A DNA stretch of 64,000 nucleotides from Ahaetulla prasina. Its lineage: Eukaryota > Chordata > Lepidosauria > Squamata > Colubridae. Position numbers and translations under genes: made by a program. Below are positions 9,100-20,387 of the stretch, piece after piece. The first letter of the stretch is position 1. Each line of letters starts with the position of its first letter. The notes beneath the pieces are model-generated. The model saw only the letters and a list, made by a program, of their open reading frames with translations. It was not told where the DNA came from and searched no databases. The DNA lies in NCBI RefSeq assembly GCF_028640845.1, contig NC_080539.1, forward strand, positions 160,781,236 through 160,845,235, read 5' to 3'.

Positions 9100-10242
9100 A
9101 TGGCAGCCAAACAATTAAAGTCTACTGTAACAAAGAGCTCTGGAACTTTATCAGCTGGTGCCTCTCCAGCTCATACAGCAGAGACTAGAACATTGAATTT
9201 AGAGGCGTTACAAGAGAACTTAAAAGGCTTTATAGAAGAAAAATTTAAAGTAATAACTGATGAGATGTCTGAAATGAAAGAGCAGATATCAGAAATTCAA
9301 GTGGGAAATAAAGAAGTTAAAGAAGGATTTGTAATGGCAGTACGAAGTTTGGCAACGAATGTGATTTTATTGGAGGAGGAGGTTGAAGAAATTAAGCAAC
9401 ATAATTTAAAATTAGAAAATAAAATGGATGAATTTCAAAGTAAAATGGAAAAAACAGAGGATGAAATAGTTTTGATACAATATAGAAATATGGAATTTGC
9501 TCTTAGAATTCGAGGTTTGAAAGAAAATAAGGAAGAGAATTTAAGGGAAATTTTTTCTGAAGTATTTGCTGAGATATTAGCAGCTCGTCCAGCAGATGTG
9601 GCTTATCAAATTGATAAAATATATCGTGTGAATTCTTGGATAGCAAGGCCAGGGATGTTGTTATTTATTTTACAAACAGAACAGTGAGAAATCAGATTTT
9701 GCAAGCTTCATATAAGGGGAGAAGATTCAGATTGCTGGTCAAGATATTTTGATATTAAAGGAAATTCCACCAAAATGTTAAGGGCTAGGAAGGAATTTGC
9801 CTTCCTGGTGAATGAACTTAAAAACATCAGATTGAATATAGATGGGATATTCCAACTGGTATAATAGTATATTATGCAGGAAAGTACATCGCTTCAATAC
9901 GGTTGGAAAAGCAAGAGAATTTTATGTTGAGGTATTAAAGTTGGAAGTCTTCCCCATTGGAAGCTAGAAAAGGAGGCTGAAGTGAAGGAAAGAGAAGTGA
10001 AGCAGGTACAAGAACAGATTGTGATGGAAGAAGATTTATTACAAGTGTTGGAAATACCTACGACGGGTTTAGATTCAAAAGAACAAAGGTTGACAAGAGC
10101 TGCTGCTAAACGCAAGGAACAAGAGATGAAGGCACAACAACAACTGGCAACTACTACAACGGAAACAGTGGGAGGAGCAAGGCCTAAAGTAAAATGTGAT
10201 CTGCGGCTGGTGTTCCAAAAGTTTCCTATCTTGGAATGTTAA
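9100..10242 (+). pseudogene. L1 ORF1 (outer element), frameshifted
   Basis: ORF1p is the RNA-binding trimeric chaperone of L1. The first 195 codons are intact. A low-complexity N-terminus (MAAKQLKSTVTKSS) is followed by a heptad-like coiled coil (about residues 35-125, e.g. VEEIKQHNLKLENKMDEFQ). The RRM start is MEFALRIRGLKENKEENLRE and the IYRVNSW motif follows. Frameshifts near 9640-9690 break the rest. Out of frame, the C-terminal domain can still be followed (ILKEIPPKML-like, then a Lys/Glu-rich tail with LTRAAAKRKEQEMK) to about 10240. The start was chosen because the L1 leader ends directly before ATGGCAGCC. Confidence 0.85.
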
Positions 10243-10734
10243 TGGCCTGAACTCACTGTAGAAGAGAAGGAAAGTATTTCATTATTTGAAACAATTTAAA
10301 AATGACATTACCTGTTTACAAGAAACACATATTAGATCTTGCTAAATGTTGGAGATGCGATTGTGAAGATGCTACTTATTACCATATATGGTGGACTTGT
10401 AAAAAAGTTAAAGCATTTTGGATTAAAGTATGGTGGATCATGCAGAATATTTTGAAAAAGAAGATTAAGTTTACTCCGCAGTTCTTTCTACTAGGAATAA
10501 TTATGGACTACACAGCTATAGAGACTAAATTGATTTTGAACTTAATAACAGTTGCAAGACTTTTGATTGCTCAGTATTGGAAGAAAGAAGAATTACCTAC
10601 AATCGAAGAATGGACACTCAAAGTATCAAATCTGGCAGAGATGACAAAAATCTCCGCTTACTTGAAAGACTATACACTAGAAAAATATATTCTAGAATGG
10701 AAAATGTGGATTGATTATATTTAAAATAAGTATC
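10231..10734 (+). pseudogene. L1 ORF2 deletion derivative: endonuclease start joined to C-terminus
   Basis: The first about 35 codons resemble the apurinic endonuclease start (a WNVNGLN-like motif, then CLQETHI). At about 10335 they are joined directly to the ORF2 C-terminal Cys-rich segment (CWRCDCEDATYYHIWWTCKK) and tail (YWKKEELPTIEEWTLKVSNL). About 1,100 codons, including the rest of the endonuclease and the whole RT, are missing compared with a normal L1 ORF2. The tail frame from 10302 is open for 140 codons. A stop lies upstream of the junction, so the fusion is not obviously expressed. Confidence 0.8.
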
Positions 10735-11185
10735 AGATAAAAAAAATATTGAATAGCATATGAGTAAATTTAGGAAATATTTTGTATTAGATATATTTTT
10801 GAAGGAGAGGGGAATTGAGAGTGTGACTAAGTGTGGTGTGACTAGAGATTATAATTTAGGAATTATTTTGGATTATGATTGTTAGTTTTGATACCCTGCA
10901 TTTTGTTCTGGGAAGTCGGGATGGGGGGTGGGGGTAAGGGGAGGGAATTGGGGGTTTGGTAGAGATGGAGTGATGGTTAATGTACAGGGATTATTGAAGA
11001 AATATAATTAATGTAGGATCGGGTCTGCATAGTTACCATTTTAGAACGGTGAGGAGGGAGAAAAGAGAGAGTAGGAGGTAGGAAAGAGGAGAAGAGGGAG
11101 GAAGAGGATAGTAGAGGAGAAGGAAGGTGTAGGGTGGAGGAGGAGCGGATGTAGATAAGAGAAGGAGAGGAAGGTTTGGAAAGAT
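10735..11185 (+). mobile_element. L1 3' UTR with polypurine tract
   Basis: Follows the ORF2 stop. It contains ttgttctgggaagtcggg, G-runs at 10916-10955, and a long A/G-rich part (11045-11175). The same order is found, reversed, in the antisense L1 at 14340-14660 and near 17975, so this is the family's 3' UTR. Confidence 0.8.
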
Positions 11186-13003
11186 AAAAAAATATTGAAT
11201 AGCATATGAGTAAATTTAGGAAATATTTTGTATTAGATATATTTTTGAAGGAGAGGGGAATTGAGAGTGTGACTAAGTGTGGTGTGACTAGAGATTATAA
11301 TTTAGGAATTATTTTGGATTAAAGTATGGTGGATCATGCAGAATATTTTGAAAAAGAAGATTAAGTTTACTCCGCAGTTCTTTCTACTAAGAATAATTAT
11401 GGACTATACAGCTATAGAGACTAAATTGATTTTGAACTTAATAACAGTCGCAAGACTTTTGATTGCTCAGTATTGGAAGAAAGAAGAATTACCTACAATC
11501 AAGAATGGACACTCAAAGTATCAAATCTGGCAGAGATGACAAAAATCTCCGCTTACTTGAAAGACTATACACTAGAAAAATATATTTTAGAATGGAAAAT
11601 GTGGATTGATTATATTCAAAATAAGTATCAGATAAAAAAATATTGAATAGCATATGAGTAAATTTAGGAAATATTTTGTATTAGATATATTTTTGAAGGA
11701 GAGGGGAATTGAGAGTGTGACTAAGTGTGGTGTGACTAGAGATTATAATTTAGGAATTATTTTGGATTAAAGTATGGTGGATCATGCAGAATATTTTGAA
11801 AAGAAGATTAAGTTTACTCCGCAGTTCTTTCTACTAGGAATAATTATGGACTATACAGCTATAGAGACTAAATTGATTTTGAACTTAATAACAGTTGCAA
11901 GACTTTTGATTGCTCAGTATTGGAAGAAAGAAGAATTACCTACAATCAAGAATGGACACTCAAAGTATCAAATCTGGCAGAGATGACAAAAATCTCCGCT
12001 TACTTGAAAGACTATACACTAGAAAAATATATTTTAGAATGGAAAATGTGGATTGATTATATTTAAAATAAGTATCAGATAAAAAAATATTGAAAATTAA
12101 AGATTTTGTTGCAGCTGAGGATGAAGAGATAAGAGAAGAAGTGGTGGCAGCATTTAAGACTTTGGTTGAATATATAAAACAATTGGATGAAAAGTGGAAG
12201 AGATTGATCAAGTTAATTTGAACTTAATAACAGTCGCAAGACTTTTGATTGCTCAGTATTGGAAGAAAGAAGAATTACCTACAATCGAAGAATGGACACT
12301 CAAAGTATCAAATCTGGCAGAGATGACAAAAATCTCCGCTTACTTGAAAGACTATACACTAGAAAAATATATTTTAGAATGGAAAATGTGGATTGATTAT
12401 ATTTAAAATAAGTATCAGATAAAAAAATATCGAATAGCATATGAGTAAATTTAGGAAATATTTTGTATTAGATATATTTTTGAAGGAGAGGGGAATTGAG
12501 AGTGTGACTAAGTGTGGTGTGACTAGAGATTATAATTTAGGAATTATTTTGGATTAAAGTATGGTGGATCATGCAGAATATTTTGAAAAGAAGATTAAGT
12601 TTACTCCGCAGTTCTTTCTACTAGGAATAATTATGGACTATACAGCTATAGAGACTAAATTGATTTTGAACTTAATAACAGTCGCAAGACTTTTGATTGC
12701 TCAGTATTGGAAGAAAGAAGAATTACCTACAATCAAGAATGGACACTCAAAGTATCAAATCTGGCAGAGACGACAAAAATCTCCGCTTACTTGAAAGACT
12801 ATACACTAGAAAAATATATTTTAGAATGGAAAATGTGGATTGATTATATTTAAAATAAGTATCAGATAAAAAAATATTGAATAGCATATGAGTAAATTTA
12901 GGAAATATTTTGTATTAGATATATTTTTGAAGGAGAGGGGAATTGAGAGTGTGACTAAGTGTGGTGTGACTAGAGATTATAATTTAGGAATTATTTTGGA
13001 TTA
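11186..13003 (+). repeat. Tandem array of L1 3'-end segments
   Basis: Segments of about 448 bp covering the ORF2 tail plus proximal 3' UTR are repeated: the phrase gattaaagtatggtgg occurs at 10421, 11317, 11765 and 12552, with a shorter copy joined at about 12218. A fragment of ORF1 (12105-12217; aagaagtggtggcagcattt) is spliced into the middle. Copies differ at only a few bases. Confidence 0.9.
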
Positions 13004-13035
13004 ATGTAGGGTCGGGTCTGCATAGTTACCATTTT

Positions 13036-13525
13036 AGAACGGTGAGGAGGGAGAAGGAAGGTGTAGGGTGGAGGGAGGAGCGGATGTAGATAAGAGAAGG
13101 AGAGGAAGGTTTGGAAAGTAAAAGAAGGTAGAAGAGGAAGGAAGAGGATAGTAGAGGGAGAAGGAAGGTGTAGGGTGGAGGGAGGAGCGGATGTAGATAA
13201 GAGAAGGAGAGGAAGGTTTGGAAAGTAAAAGAAGGTAGAAGAGGAAGGAAGAGGATAGTAGAGGAGAAGGAAGGTGTAGGGTGGAGGGAGGAGCGGATGT
13301 AGATAAGAGAAGGAGAGGAAGGTTTGGAAAGTAAAAGAAGGTAGAAGAGGAAGGAAGAGGATAGTAGAGGAGAAGGAAGGTGTAGGGTGGAGGGAGGAGC
13401 GGATGTAGATAAGAGAAGGAGAGGAAGGTTTGGAAAGTAAAAGAAGGTAGAAGAGGAAGGAAGAGGATAGTAGAGGAGAAGGAAGGTGTAGGGTGGAGGG
13501 AGGAGCGGATGTAGATAAGAGAAGA
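13036..13525. repeat. 106-bp polypurine minisatellite, about 4.5 copies
   Basis: The phrase gtgtagggtgg recurs at 13061, 13168, 13274, 13380 and 13486 (period 106-107). One purine-rich strand comes from the L1 3' UTR (single-copy version at 11040-11175). Long Pro/Ser/Leu frames on the minus strand are artefacts of this composition. Confidence 0.95.
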
Positions 13526-13526
13526 A

Positions 13527-14212
13527 GTGGTGGCAGCATTTAAGACTTTGGTTGAATATATAAAACAATTGGATGAAAAAGTGGAAGAGATTGATCAATT
13601 TAATTCGAACTTAAAAAGCAAAATAGAGGAGTTTCAGACCAAGGCGGAGAATATAAAGCAGTTGGATGATAGAGTTGAAGAAATTAATCAAGTTAATTTG
13701 AACTTAAAAGCAAAATAGAGGAGTTTCAGACCAAGGCAGAGAGAGCAGAAGAAGAGCAGGTTTTATTGCAATACAGAGTTATGGAATCTGCATTGAGAGT
13801 AAGAGGTTTGAAAGAAAATAAACAAGAGGACTCAAAAAAGATTTTTGCAGAGGCTTTTGCACAGCTGATTGGACAGAAACCAGTGGACTTTGAAATCCAA
13901 ATTGAAAAAATTTACCATGTTAATTCATGGGTTGCAAAGCAGAGACATTTGCCAAGAGATGTAGTAATTTATTTTACATCTAGGAAGATTAGGAATGAAA
14001 TTTCACAAGTTTCTTATAAAAACAAAATTCAAATATTGGGACAAGAGGTATTGGTATTGAAAGAAATTCCTTCTAAAATGTTAAGAAATAGAAAAGAATA
14101 TGCTTTTTTGGTGGATCAGCTTAGAAATCTCCAGATACAGTATAGATGGAATGTACCAGCTGGATTAACAGTAAACTATCAGGGAGGGAAATATTGTCCT
14201 AATACAGTTTTT
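13527..14212 (+). pseudogene. Second L1 ORF1 relic, 5' part (interrupted)
   Basis: The frame shows coiled-coil repeats (VEEIDQFNSNLKSKIEEFQT and a near duplicate), then the RRM and CTD (MESALRVRGLKENKQED, IEKIYHVNSWVAKQ, LPRDVVIYFTSRKI, LGQEVLVLKEIPSKMLRNRK). A frameshift separates the coiled coil from the RRM near 13718-13766. The ORF is cut by the antisense insertion at 14213 and resumes at 17025. It is clearly diverged from the ORF1 at 9100, so two L1 subfamilies are present in one complex. Confidence 0.85.
14196..14212. repeat. Left target-site duplication of antisense L1-type insertion
   Basis: gtcctaatacagttttt (17 bp) is repeated exactly at 17025-17041. Confidence 0.95.
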
Positions 14213-17024
14213 TTTTTTGTTCAAAAAAGTTTTATTTTGACATTCTTATCCAATAACATATCCAATAACATATTTAATGTACCATCATATACAATTAATC
14301 GGATCTGCCCGGTCACCACCCCCTTCCTTTTCCTTTTACTCTCCTTCTCTACCTTCTTCTACTTTCCATAACCATCCTCCCCCTCTCTTATATACATCCT
14401 CTCCTCTTTCCTCCCTACTCCTTTCTTCTCCTCTTCCCTCTTCCTTCCTTCCTTTCCTCCTCCTCCTCTTCTCCTCCTCCTTCTCTCTTCTACTTCCTTC
14501 TTTCCCATCATTCTAAAGTAGTAGCCAGGCAGGTCCGATCTTACATTAATTATACATCTTCAATCATCTTTGTACATTAACTATCAATCCATTTTCTACC
14601 CCTCCCCTCCCTTCCCTTCCTCCCCACCCCCAGGACTTCGAGAACCGAATACAGGGTATAAAACTAACAACAAAATTAAAATCTAGCACAAATCATAATC
14701 CATAGTCATTCCTTAAAACCTCCACTCCTTCCAAAGACAAAGAAGATACTTTTCTTCCAATCCATTATATATCAGACCATTCCACTCCTAGAGTTCTCAG
14801 AAGTTTCCGATTGAGTTAGTGTTTATTCTTGAATAAAGTACATAGTTTTAATATCCAACCTTCATCAATCAATATCAAAACAACGTTCCATCTTCCAATA
14901 TTCACCAAGGGTTCTTCTAAAATGTCTTTCTTCCTTAAGCAGTCTCTCAAAATAGTTCATATTTCCAACTTAGTCTCTTTAATTTTTCTGTCCAACCTTC
15001 AAGGGTAAACAATAATCCATCTTTTCACATCTTTAACATTTATATACAACAAATAATATTACAAATATCCAATATATCAATTGTAATAATTAAAATCTTC
15101 ACTTTACCTTACTTATATCAAATAGCATTATTAAAATTACACCTATAACTTATCCAAAATATATCTATTATAACAATTACTTTCTAATTAAGGTTACATC
15201 CATCTCTTAAATATAATATTTAATTCAAATTCCTAAATTTTACTATCTATCCTCCAAAGTTAAACAATATTCCATTTTCCTATTCCTTTATACCTTAAAT
15301 ATATCAAATAGTACCCCTAAAGTTACACATTTATATCCACAATAAATCATTTACAAAAATTAACGATAATCAAATATAGTTAAGTTAAACATTCTCCCCC
15401 TTCTTCTGTCTTACACATTTTCCACCATCTATTCACCGTTCAGCTTTACATCTGTTAATGAAGGATTCCCAATCTTTAATACATTAGTATAAAAATCTCG
15501 TGCTTTACAAATTGTATTGAGAAAATACTTTCTTCCTCTATAATTCAGTGTTAAACCAGCTGGAACCTCCCATCTAAAATATATCTGATGTTTCTTAAGC
15601 TCATCCACCAGAAAGACAAATTCTTTTCTCTTTCTTAACATTTTAGGAGGAATTTCCTTCATCATTATTATATCTTGTCCTAATATTTGAAATCTATTTT
15701 TATAAAATGCTTGTAAAATTCCATACCTAGTCCTCTTATTTGTAAAATAAATAACCACATCTCTCGGTAAACACTTCTGCCTTGCCCACCAAGAATTAAC
15801 ACGATAAATTTTTTCAATATTAACTTCAAAATCTTCTGGTTCCACTCCTTCTATCTGAGCAAGGGCCTGAATAAAAATCTCTTTCAAATTTTTCTTCCTT
15901 ACACTCTCTTATTCCTCTCACCCTTATAGCATATTCCATTAATTTATATTGTAATATAACCCTTTCTTCCTCTGCCTTATCAGCCTTAACCTGAATATCA
16001 TCTATTTTATTTTCTAAATTCAAATTAATTTGAACTTCATCTATTTTCCTTTGCAAATCTGAATTAATTTGGTTAAATTCATTCAGTCTTTCTTCTGTCT
16101 GTGTACTAGATAACAATAATGGGGTAATTGATTCCTTTAATTTTTTCATCTCCCTACTCTGCTCTTCCACCAAATCTTTAAAATCCAGTATTTCTTTCTC
16201 CATTTCATTAAATTTTTGATCTATTTCTGAAAGATGAGCCTCCATAAGCTCCTGTAAAAAATTCCTTAGACTTTCTTTAATATCCTCTCTCAATTTCCGT
16301 ACCTGAAGTGAAGAAATTTCCAATATTTTAGAAGTGGTTAAATCTCTTTGCTTAAAAGCCATTTTTAAACTAAGTAATATCAAGAAGAAGAAAAAAAAGG
16401 GGGGGGGGAATAAAAAGAAAAAAAACCAATAAATTTTTCTTCTTAAACACTGTAAGAAAAAGATAATAAAAAAAAGAATAGATTTTTAAAAAAAGAATTC
16501 CATTTAAAAAAAAATCTTGTTATTTTCTTCTTAAAGGTTCCACGCCAGCAATTGTAATCAGCATTTCCTTAGCTTTCACTTTCAAAACACAAAACGCCAT
16601 CTTTCTTCATCTCCACTCTTAAATACAAATAACTTCTCTGTCAGGGAGTTAAAATCATCTTACAAACAAATGCCAGCCCTCCTGCTTTCGGCTCTTTCCG
16701 TGTTGACAATTTATCAATAATCCTCTTCAGTCACGGAGATGGACGCTGCGTTTTGCTCTGCTTTTGCAGAGGCGTTCTGGATTCTGGAGCTTTTTTTGAG
16801 CTATAGAAGGAGCGTTCCCATCAAACCACCAGAAATCATTCTGGGGCTTTTCTTGGGGGCTCAACTTCAGCTCAAATGCTCATCATCCCCCTCCTTGCCC
16901 GAGGGTAGAGATTTACGAGCTGTTGACAGCAGATTAACGCTGTCTAAACAGCTCTCACAGAATCACAAAGAACGGGCGGACTGAGATTGCCCGCCATTTA
17001 GCGCAGCGGAGCCACCCGGAAGTC
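14213..17024 (-). mobile_element. ORF1-only (HAL1-like) L1 element, antisense insertion
   Basis: The 2.8 kb element sits between exact 17-bp duplications. On the minus strand it has a complete L1 5' end (gacttccgggtggctccgc at 17024), a leader of about 660 bp, and ORF1 (16362-15429). Then come about 0.8 kb of AT-rich sequence with only faint ORF2-tail similarity, a G-rich 3' UTR (14660-14340), aataaaactttttt and an A-tail. There is room for neither endonuclease nor RT. The architecture parallels mammalian HAL1 elements and the outer L1 here. Confidence 0.85.
15429..16362 (-). pseudogene. L1 ORF1 of the antisense element, one frameshift
   Basis: I place the start at 16362 (MAFKQRDLTTSKILEISS), aligned with MAAKQ of the copy at 9100, rather than the upstream ATG at 16383. 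A long coiled coil (LEKEILDFKDL-type heptads, residues about 20-140) precedes the RRM (LMEYAIRVRGIRECKEEKFE). A frameshift near 15885 moves the rest into another frame: EDFEVNIEKIYRVNSW, LPRDVVIYFTNKRTRYG, LGQDIIMMKEIPPKMLRKRK and a CTD to the stop at 15429. Apart from this single indel the protein is nearly complete (about 310 residues, near normal for ORF1p), so the copy is comparatively young. Confidence 0.85.
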
Positions 17025-17330
17025 GTCCTAATACAGTTTTTAAAGCAAGAGATTTTTATATTAAAGTATTGAAGGTTGGAAGTTTGCCATTGTTAGAAGT
17101 TAAGATAGAAGGAGAGGTGGGAATGGTTAAATAAGGGGAAAAGGAAGCAAAGCAAATACAATCTAAAATTGGGGCTGTAAATTTGGGAGAAGAAACACAG
17201 AAAGCTGCAGGGGAGAATCAAAGTATGATTGTAACTATTAAACGTAAAGAGCAAGAAGTAATATTATCAAATGAAAAAACTTTCCTTTCATGGGATAGGG
17301 TAAATTATAAGGGATATTTCTGAATATAAA
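17025..17330 (+). pseudogene. Second L1 ORF1 relic, 3' part
   Basis: Resumes the ORF1 interrupted at 14212 after the 17-bp duplication: KARDFYIKVLKVGSLPLLEV, a stop, then a Lys/Glu-rich tail (IKRKEQEV). No ORF2 start follows. Confidence 0.75.
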
Positions 17331-17949
17331 AAAGGATAGCTAAACTAGATAGCACAAAAGTTTTTAGGGTATGATGGATATATAAATTTGAGGGAATATA
17401 AGATATATTGAAATCCTTTGATAGCGTAATATTGTGTAGGGATAAGAAATATAATTAGTTATGGATTGTATGATAAATAGGGTGTAAAATGTTTAGAAAT
17501 TTATAGTATGGGGAATATGGGGAAGAATGTGAGGTAAATGTTAAAATTATATAAGAAAAGATGATGTTTATTATTATGTATGATGGATATACAAATATGG
17601 TGGATTATAAGGTATACTGAGGAATAATTTTTGATAGTACAACATTGGAAGATGGGATATTGTTTGTTATAGAAGATTGGACTTTAAACTTAATGGACTT
17701 AGATGAGAAGGTAGAATTATCAGCATATTTGAAAGTTTATTTTTGAAAGATATATATAATGGAGACTTTTTTAAAAAAAATATTGGATTGAAATAACAAA
17801 ATACTAAATAGCTTTTAAATGAATAAATGAATACAACTGTAATTGTATTAGTATTAATATTTTCCTTTTTCTTCTTTTTTATGGAAAAGGGGAGTTGAGG
17901 TCAAGAAGAGGGATGGGAGTTTATGTTAATTAGCATATTTTAGTTTATG
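17331..17949 (+). mobile_element. Decayed L1 ORF2 tail region
   Basis: AT-rich sequence in which only the ORF2 C-terminus can be followed (acaacattggaagatggg, then agattggactttaaac, corresponding to the QYWK...EEWTL segment at 10570-10620). The RT body is missing. Confidence 0.65.
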
Positions 17950-18102
17950 ATTGTTAGATACGATACTCTGTATTTGCTCTGGGAAGTCGGGGGGGAGGGG
18001 ATGGGGAAGGAGGGAGAAGGGAGGGGAAGGGTTAGAGTTGAGGGGAGGGGAGGGGGGATGTATGGGGGGGAAAAATTGTAAAACTTTTTCAATAAAAAAA
18101 AA
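17950..18102 (+). mobile_element. L1 3' UTR and poly(A) closing the complex
   Basis: gatactctgtatttgctctg, a G-rich tract (17985-18070), gtaaaactttttcaataaa and an A-run, directly followed by the 15-bp duplication. Confidence 0.85.
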
Positions 18103-18117
18103 AAGACAGGTTTTATC
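18103..18117. repeat. Right target-site duplication of L1 complex
   Basis: Second copy of aagacaggttttatc (first copy 6646-6660). Confidence 0.9.
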
Positions 18118-18518
18118 CACACATTATGGATGCCAAAGCACTCCAACATCTCTTGGTAGTATCTACAGAATGATAACATTAAAATATTAAAACAAATCTC
18201 ACAAGACTGCTAAATCTTTCAAGATTTTATTCCTGATGTCTCACAAGTCTTCAGTAGTTTAGTATGAATTGATGGAGGATATTTGAGGGAGGAGGGTGAA
18301 CTTACAACATCTGGCAATCTTAGGAAAATTTGGTGATTCTTGCAGATCTTTATAATATCAGTCTACTCATTCTCAGCTTGATGGTTGGTTCTGATGGAAT
18401 ATTTTTTTTCTATCTTTGTTGTTATCCCAGGTGGAATAAGATAAAATAAGAATGGAACATATATGATGGGAGTAAGGTGAAATAAAAGTTAGAATATGAA
18501 CATAGTCTACATATAAAC

Positions 18519-18803
18519 CAGGGCTGAAATCCAGCAGGTTCTGACAGGTTCTGGAGAACCGATAGCGGAAATTTTGAGTAGTTCGGGAAACCGGCAAATA
18601 CCACCTCTGGCTGGCCCCAGAGTAGGGTGGGAATTGGCATTTTGCAATATCCTTCCCCCAGGAGTGGGGAGGGAATGGGGATTTTGCAGTATCCTTTCCC
18701 TGGAGTGGGGTGGAAATGGAGATTTTGCAGAATCCTTCCCCTGCCATGCCCACCAAGCCACACCCACAGAACCGGTAGTAAAAAAAATTGGATTTCACCA
18801 CTG
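18519..18803. mobile_element. hAT MITE family A with perfect 8-bp TSD
   Basis: Terminal inverted repeats cagggctgaaatcc and ggatttcaccactg flank 285 bp without coding capacity. The flanks are atataaac at 18511-18518 and 18804-18811, an exact 8-bp duplication typical of hAT transposition. The interior has tandem-like ttttgcagtatccttcccc blocks. Confidence 0.9.
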
Positions 18804-18811
18804 ATATAAAC

Positions 18812-20039
18812 ATATGTGAATGAATGGGTGCATGTTTCTATGTGTTTTTAAGGAGTCAATATTTTTGGTTTGAAGTATGTATTGCATGAATAAATGTGTG
18901 CAAATGGGCATATGTGAAATATCAACAATGTTTCCATGAATCCAAATGTTGTAGTGGATAAAAGTAAGCTTTGTGAACCAAGCAAATTACTATTTATTCA
19001 ACAAGTCAATACACAAATCATGCCTCAGCATGTGTGATTACAGCTTCTGTTTATGTGTGGAAGTGGATGTGGAAGTGTGCATGTCTGCACATAAGAATGT
19101 GTAAATGTCCCTCAACATCTTTATTTATTCATATGGCCTCTTGAACTGAAATATTTCAACTAAGTTGCAAAAATTGCTTGCACCTCCATTTTTCCATGAA
19201 ACTGCATAAAGTAATTAATGTTGACACACTACTTAAATTAGATTGATGAAATAGATACTATACATGCCAGCAGTGTGTGATAGACACGCCCTTTAATAAT
19301 CTTCAGATGATGTGGAACTATGAAAATTACTCCACATTACATGGATATTTTAAAACAATGACACAATAATAAGAGAATAAGAGCATAATATATGCTCTTC
19401 TCCACTGTCTCAAACTCAGGGATGTTGTTTTTATATCGTTGGTACTGAAAGTTTAAAAATATGCTCAATGTTGGAAACAGCCATGTGTGCCCTCAGAGAG
19501 ACTTATTATACAAAAGATTATGAATTGCGCAGAAATGGACAAACTAACTCTGAGTCTGAAGGGTAAAGAGACATCAGTATTTTATGGTATATGGGAACGG
19601 TGGTATGGATGGATGGAAAGGAGATAGGAATATTTAGTTACTAAGCATAATCAATAGATAAAATAAGAATACAAATATGTAGAATTTAATGTTTGTCATT
19701 ATTGCATGGATTATTGTCAGATGAAAAACACCACAAATAGCTGTTAAATGATATAAGCTTTTCTTTTTCCTTTTTTTATGCTTTTAATGTAAAAAAGTTC
19801 AATAAAGTATATTTAAAAAAAATAAAAAAATAAAAATAAGAAAAGGTAACGCAAATTAAATTCAGAAGAGAAAAGGGTTGGTGAAAATAAAGTTGTAATG
19901 TTGTCTTTTTCCCATCCAGGTCCACAAATGCCCTGAAATCGATCCACAGCTTCAAGTCAGAACCTGATTTTTGAAACAGTGGTTATCATTAATAAATAGG
20001 ATGCAACAACAATGCCAACAAACTCAAATCCTTTCTATA
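18812..20039. other. No recognised feature
   Basis: AT-rich non-coding sequence. An A-rich tail with aataaagt at 19800-19850 may mark the end of an old retroposon, but its body is not identifiable. Confidence 0.4.
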
Positions 20040-20180
20040 TGGTTGACTCAGCCTTCCATCCTTCTGAGGTTGGTAAAATGAGGACCCATATTGGGGGCAA
20101 TATGCTGACTCTGTAAACTGCTTAGAGAGGGCTGTAAAAGCACTACGAAGCGGTATATAAGTCTAAGTGCTATTGCTGTA
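20040..20180 (+). mobile_element. SINE family S1, 3' part
   Basis: ggttgactcagccttccatc through aatatgctgactctgtaaac to aagcggtatataagtctaag and gtgctattgct. The tRNA head is missing. Confidence 0.8.
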
Positions 20181-20387
20181 TAAGGAAATGCTAGCTCAAT
20201 AAACAATTCTTTATTAGACTAAATCCAACTTTTCCTAAATGAACTCAAAGATGGCCGCAGTTTCACCTTCATTTTCCCCCCAGAACCCTTTGAGGTCCAT
20301 TGAGCTGAAAGGAGAACTTAGCCCAAGATACCAGTGAGCTTCCATGGAGGACGGGCTTAGTACCTTCACTGCTCTAATATGAAGCAG

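Larger units (their letters stand above)
6661..18102 (+). mobile_element. Composite L1 retrotransposon complex (11.4 kb)
   Basis: The block starts with an L1 5' end (gacttcctgtgactccgc) and ends with a G-rich 3' UTR, gtaaaactttttcaataaa and poly(A), between 15-bp target duplications. The base element is 5' UTR (6661-7093 plus 8776-9099), ORF1 (from 9100), a deleted ORF2 and a 3' UTR. It has been enlarged by a nested retroposon (7094-8758), an internal tandem array (10420-13525), a second diverged ORF1, and an antisense L1-type insertion (14213-17024). No endonuclease or RT body remains, so it is dead. Confidence 0.85.

Noticed and set aside
12991..13598. Pro/Ser/Leu-rich proteins on the minus strand
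   Set aside because: Translation of a polypurine minisatellite read in reverse; frames repeat with the 106-bp unit.
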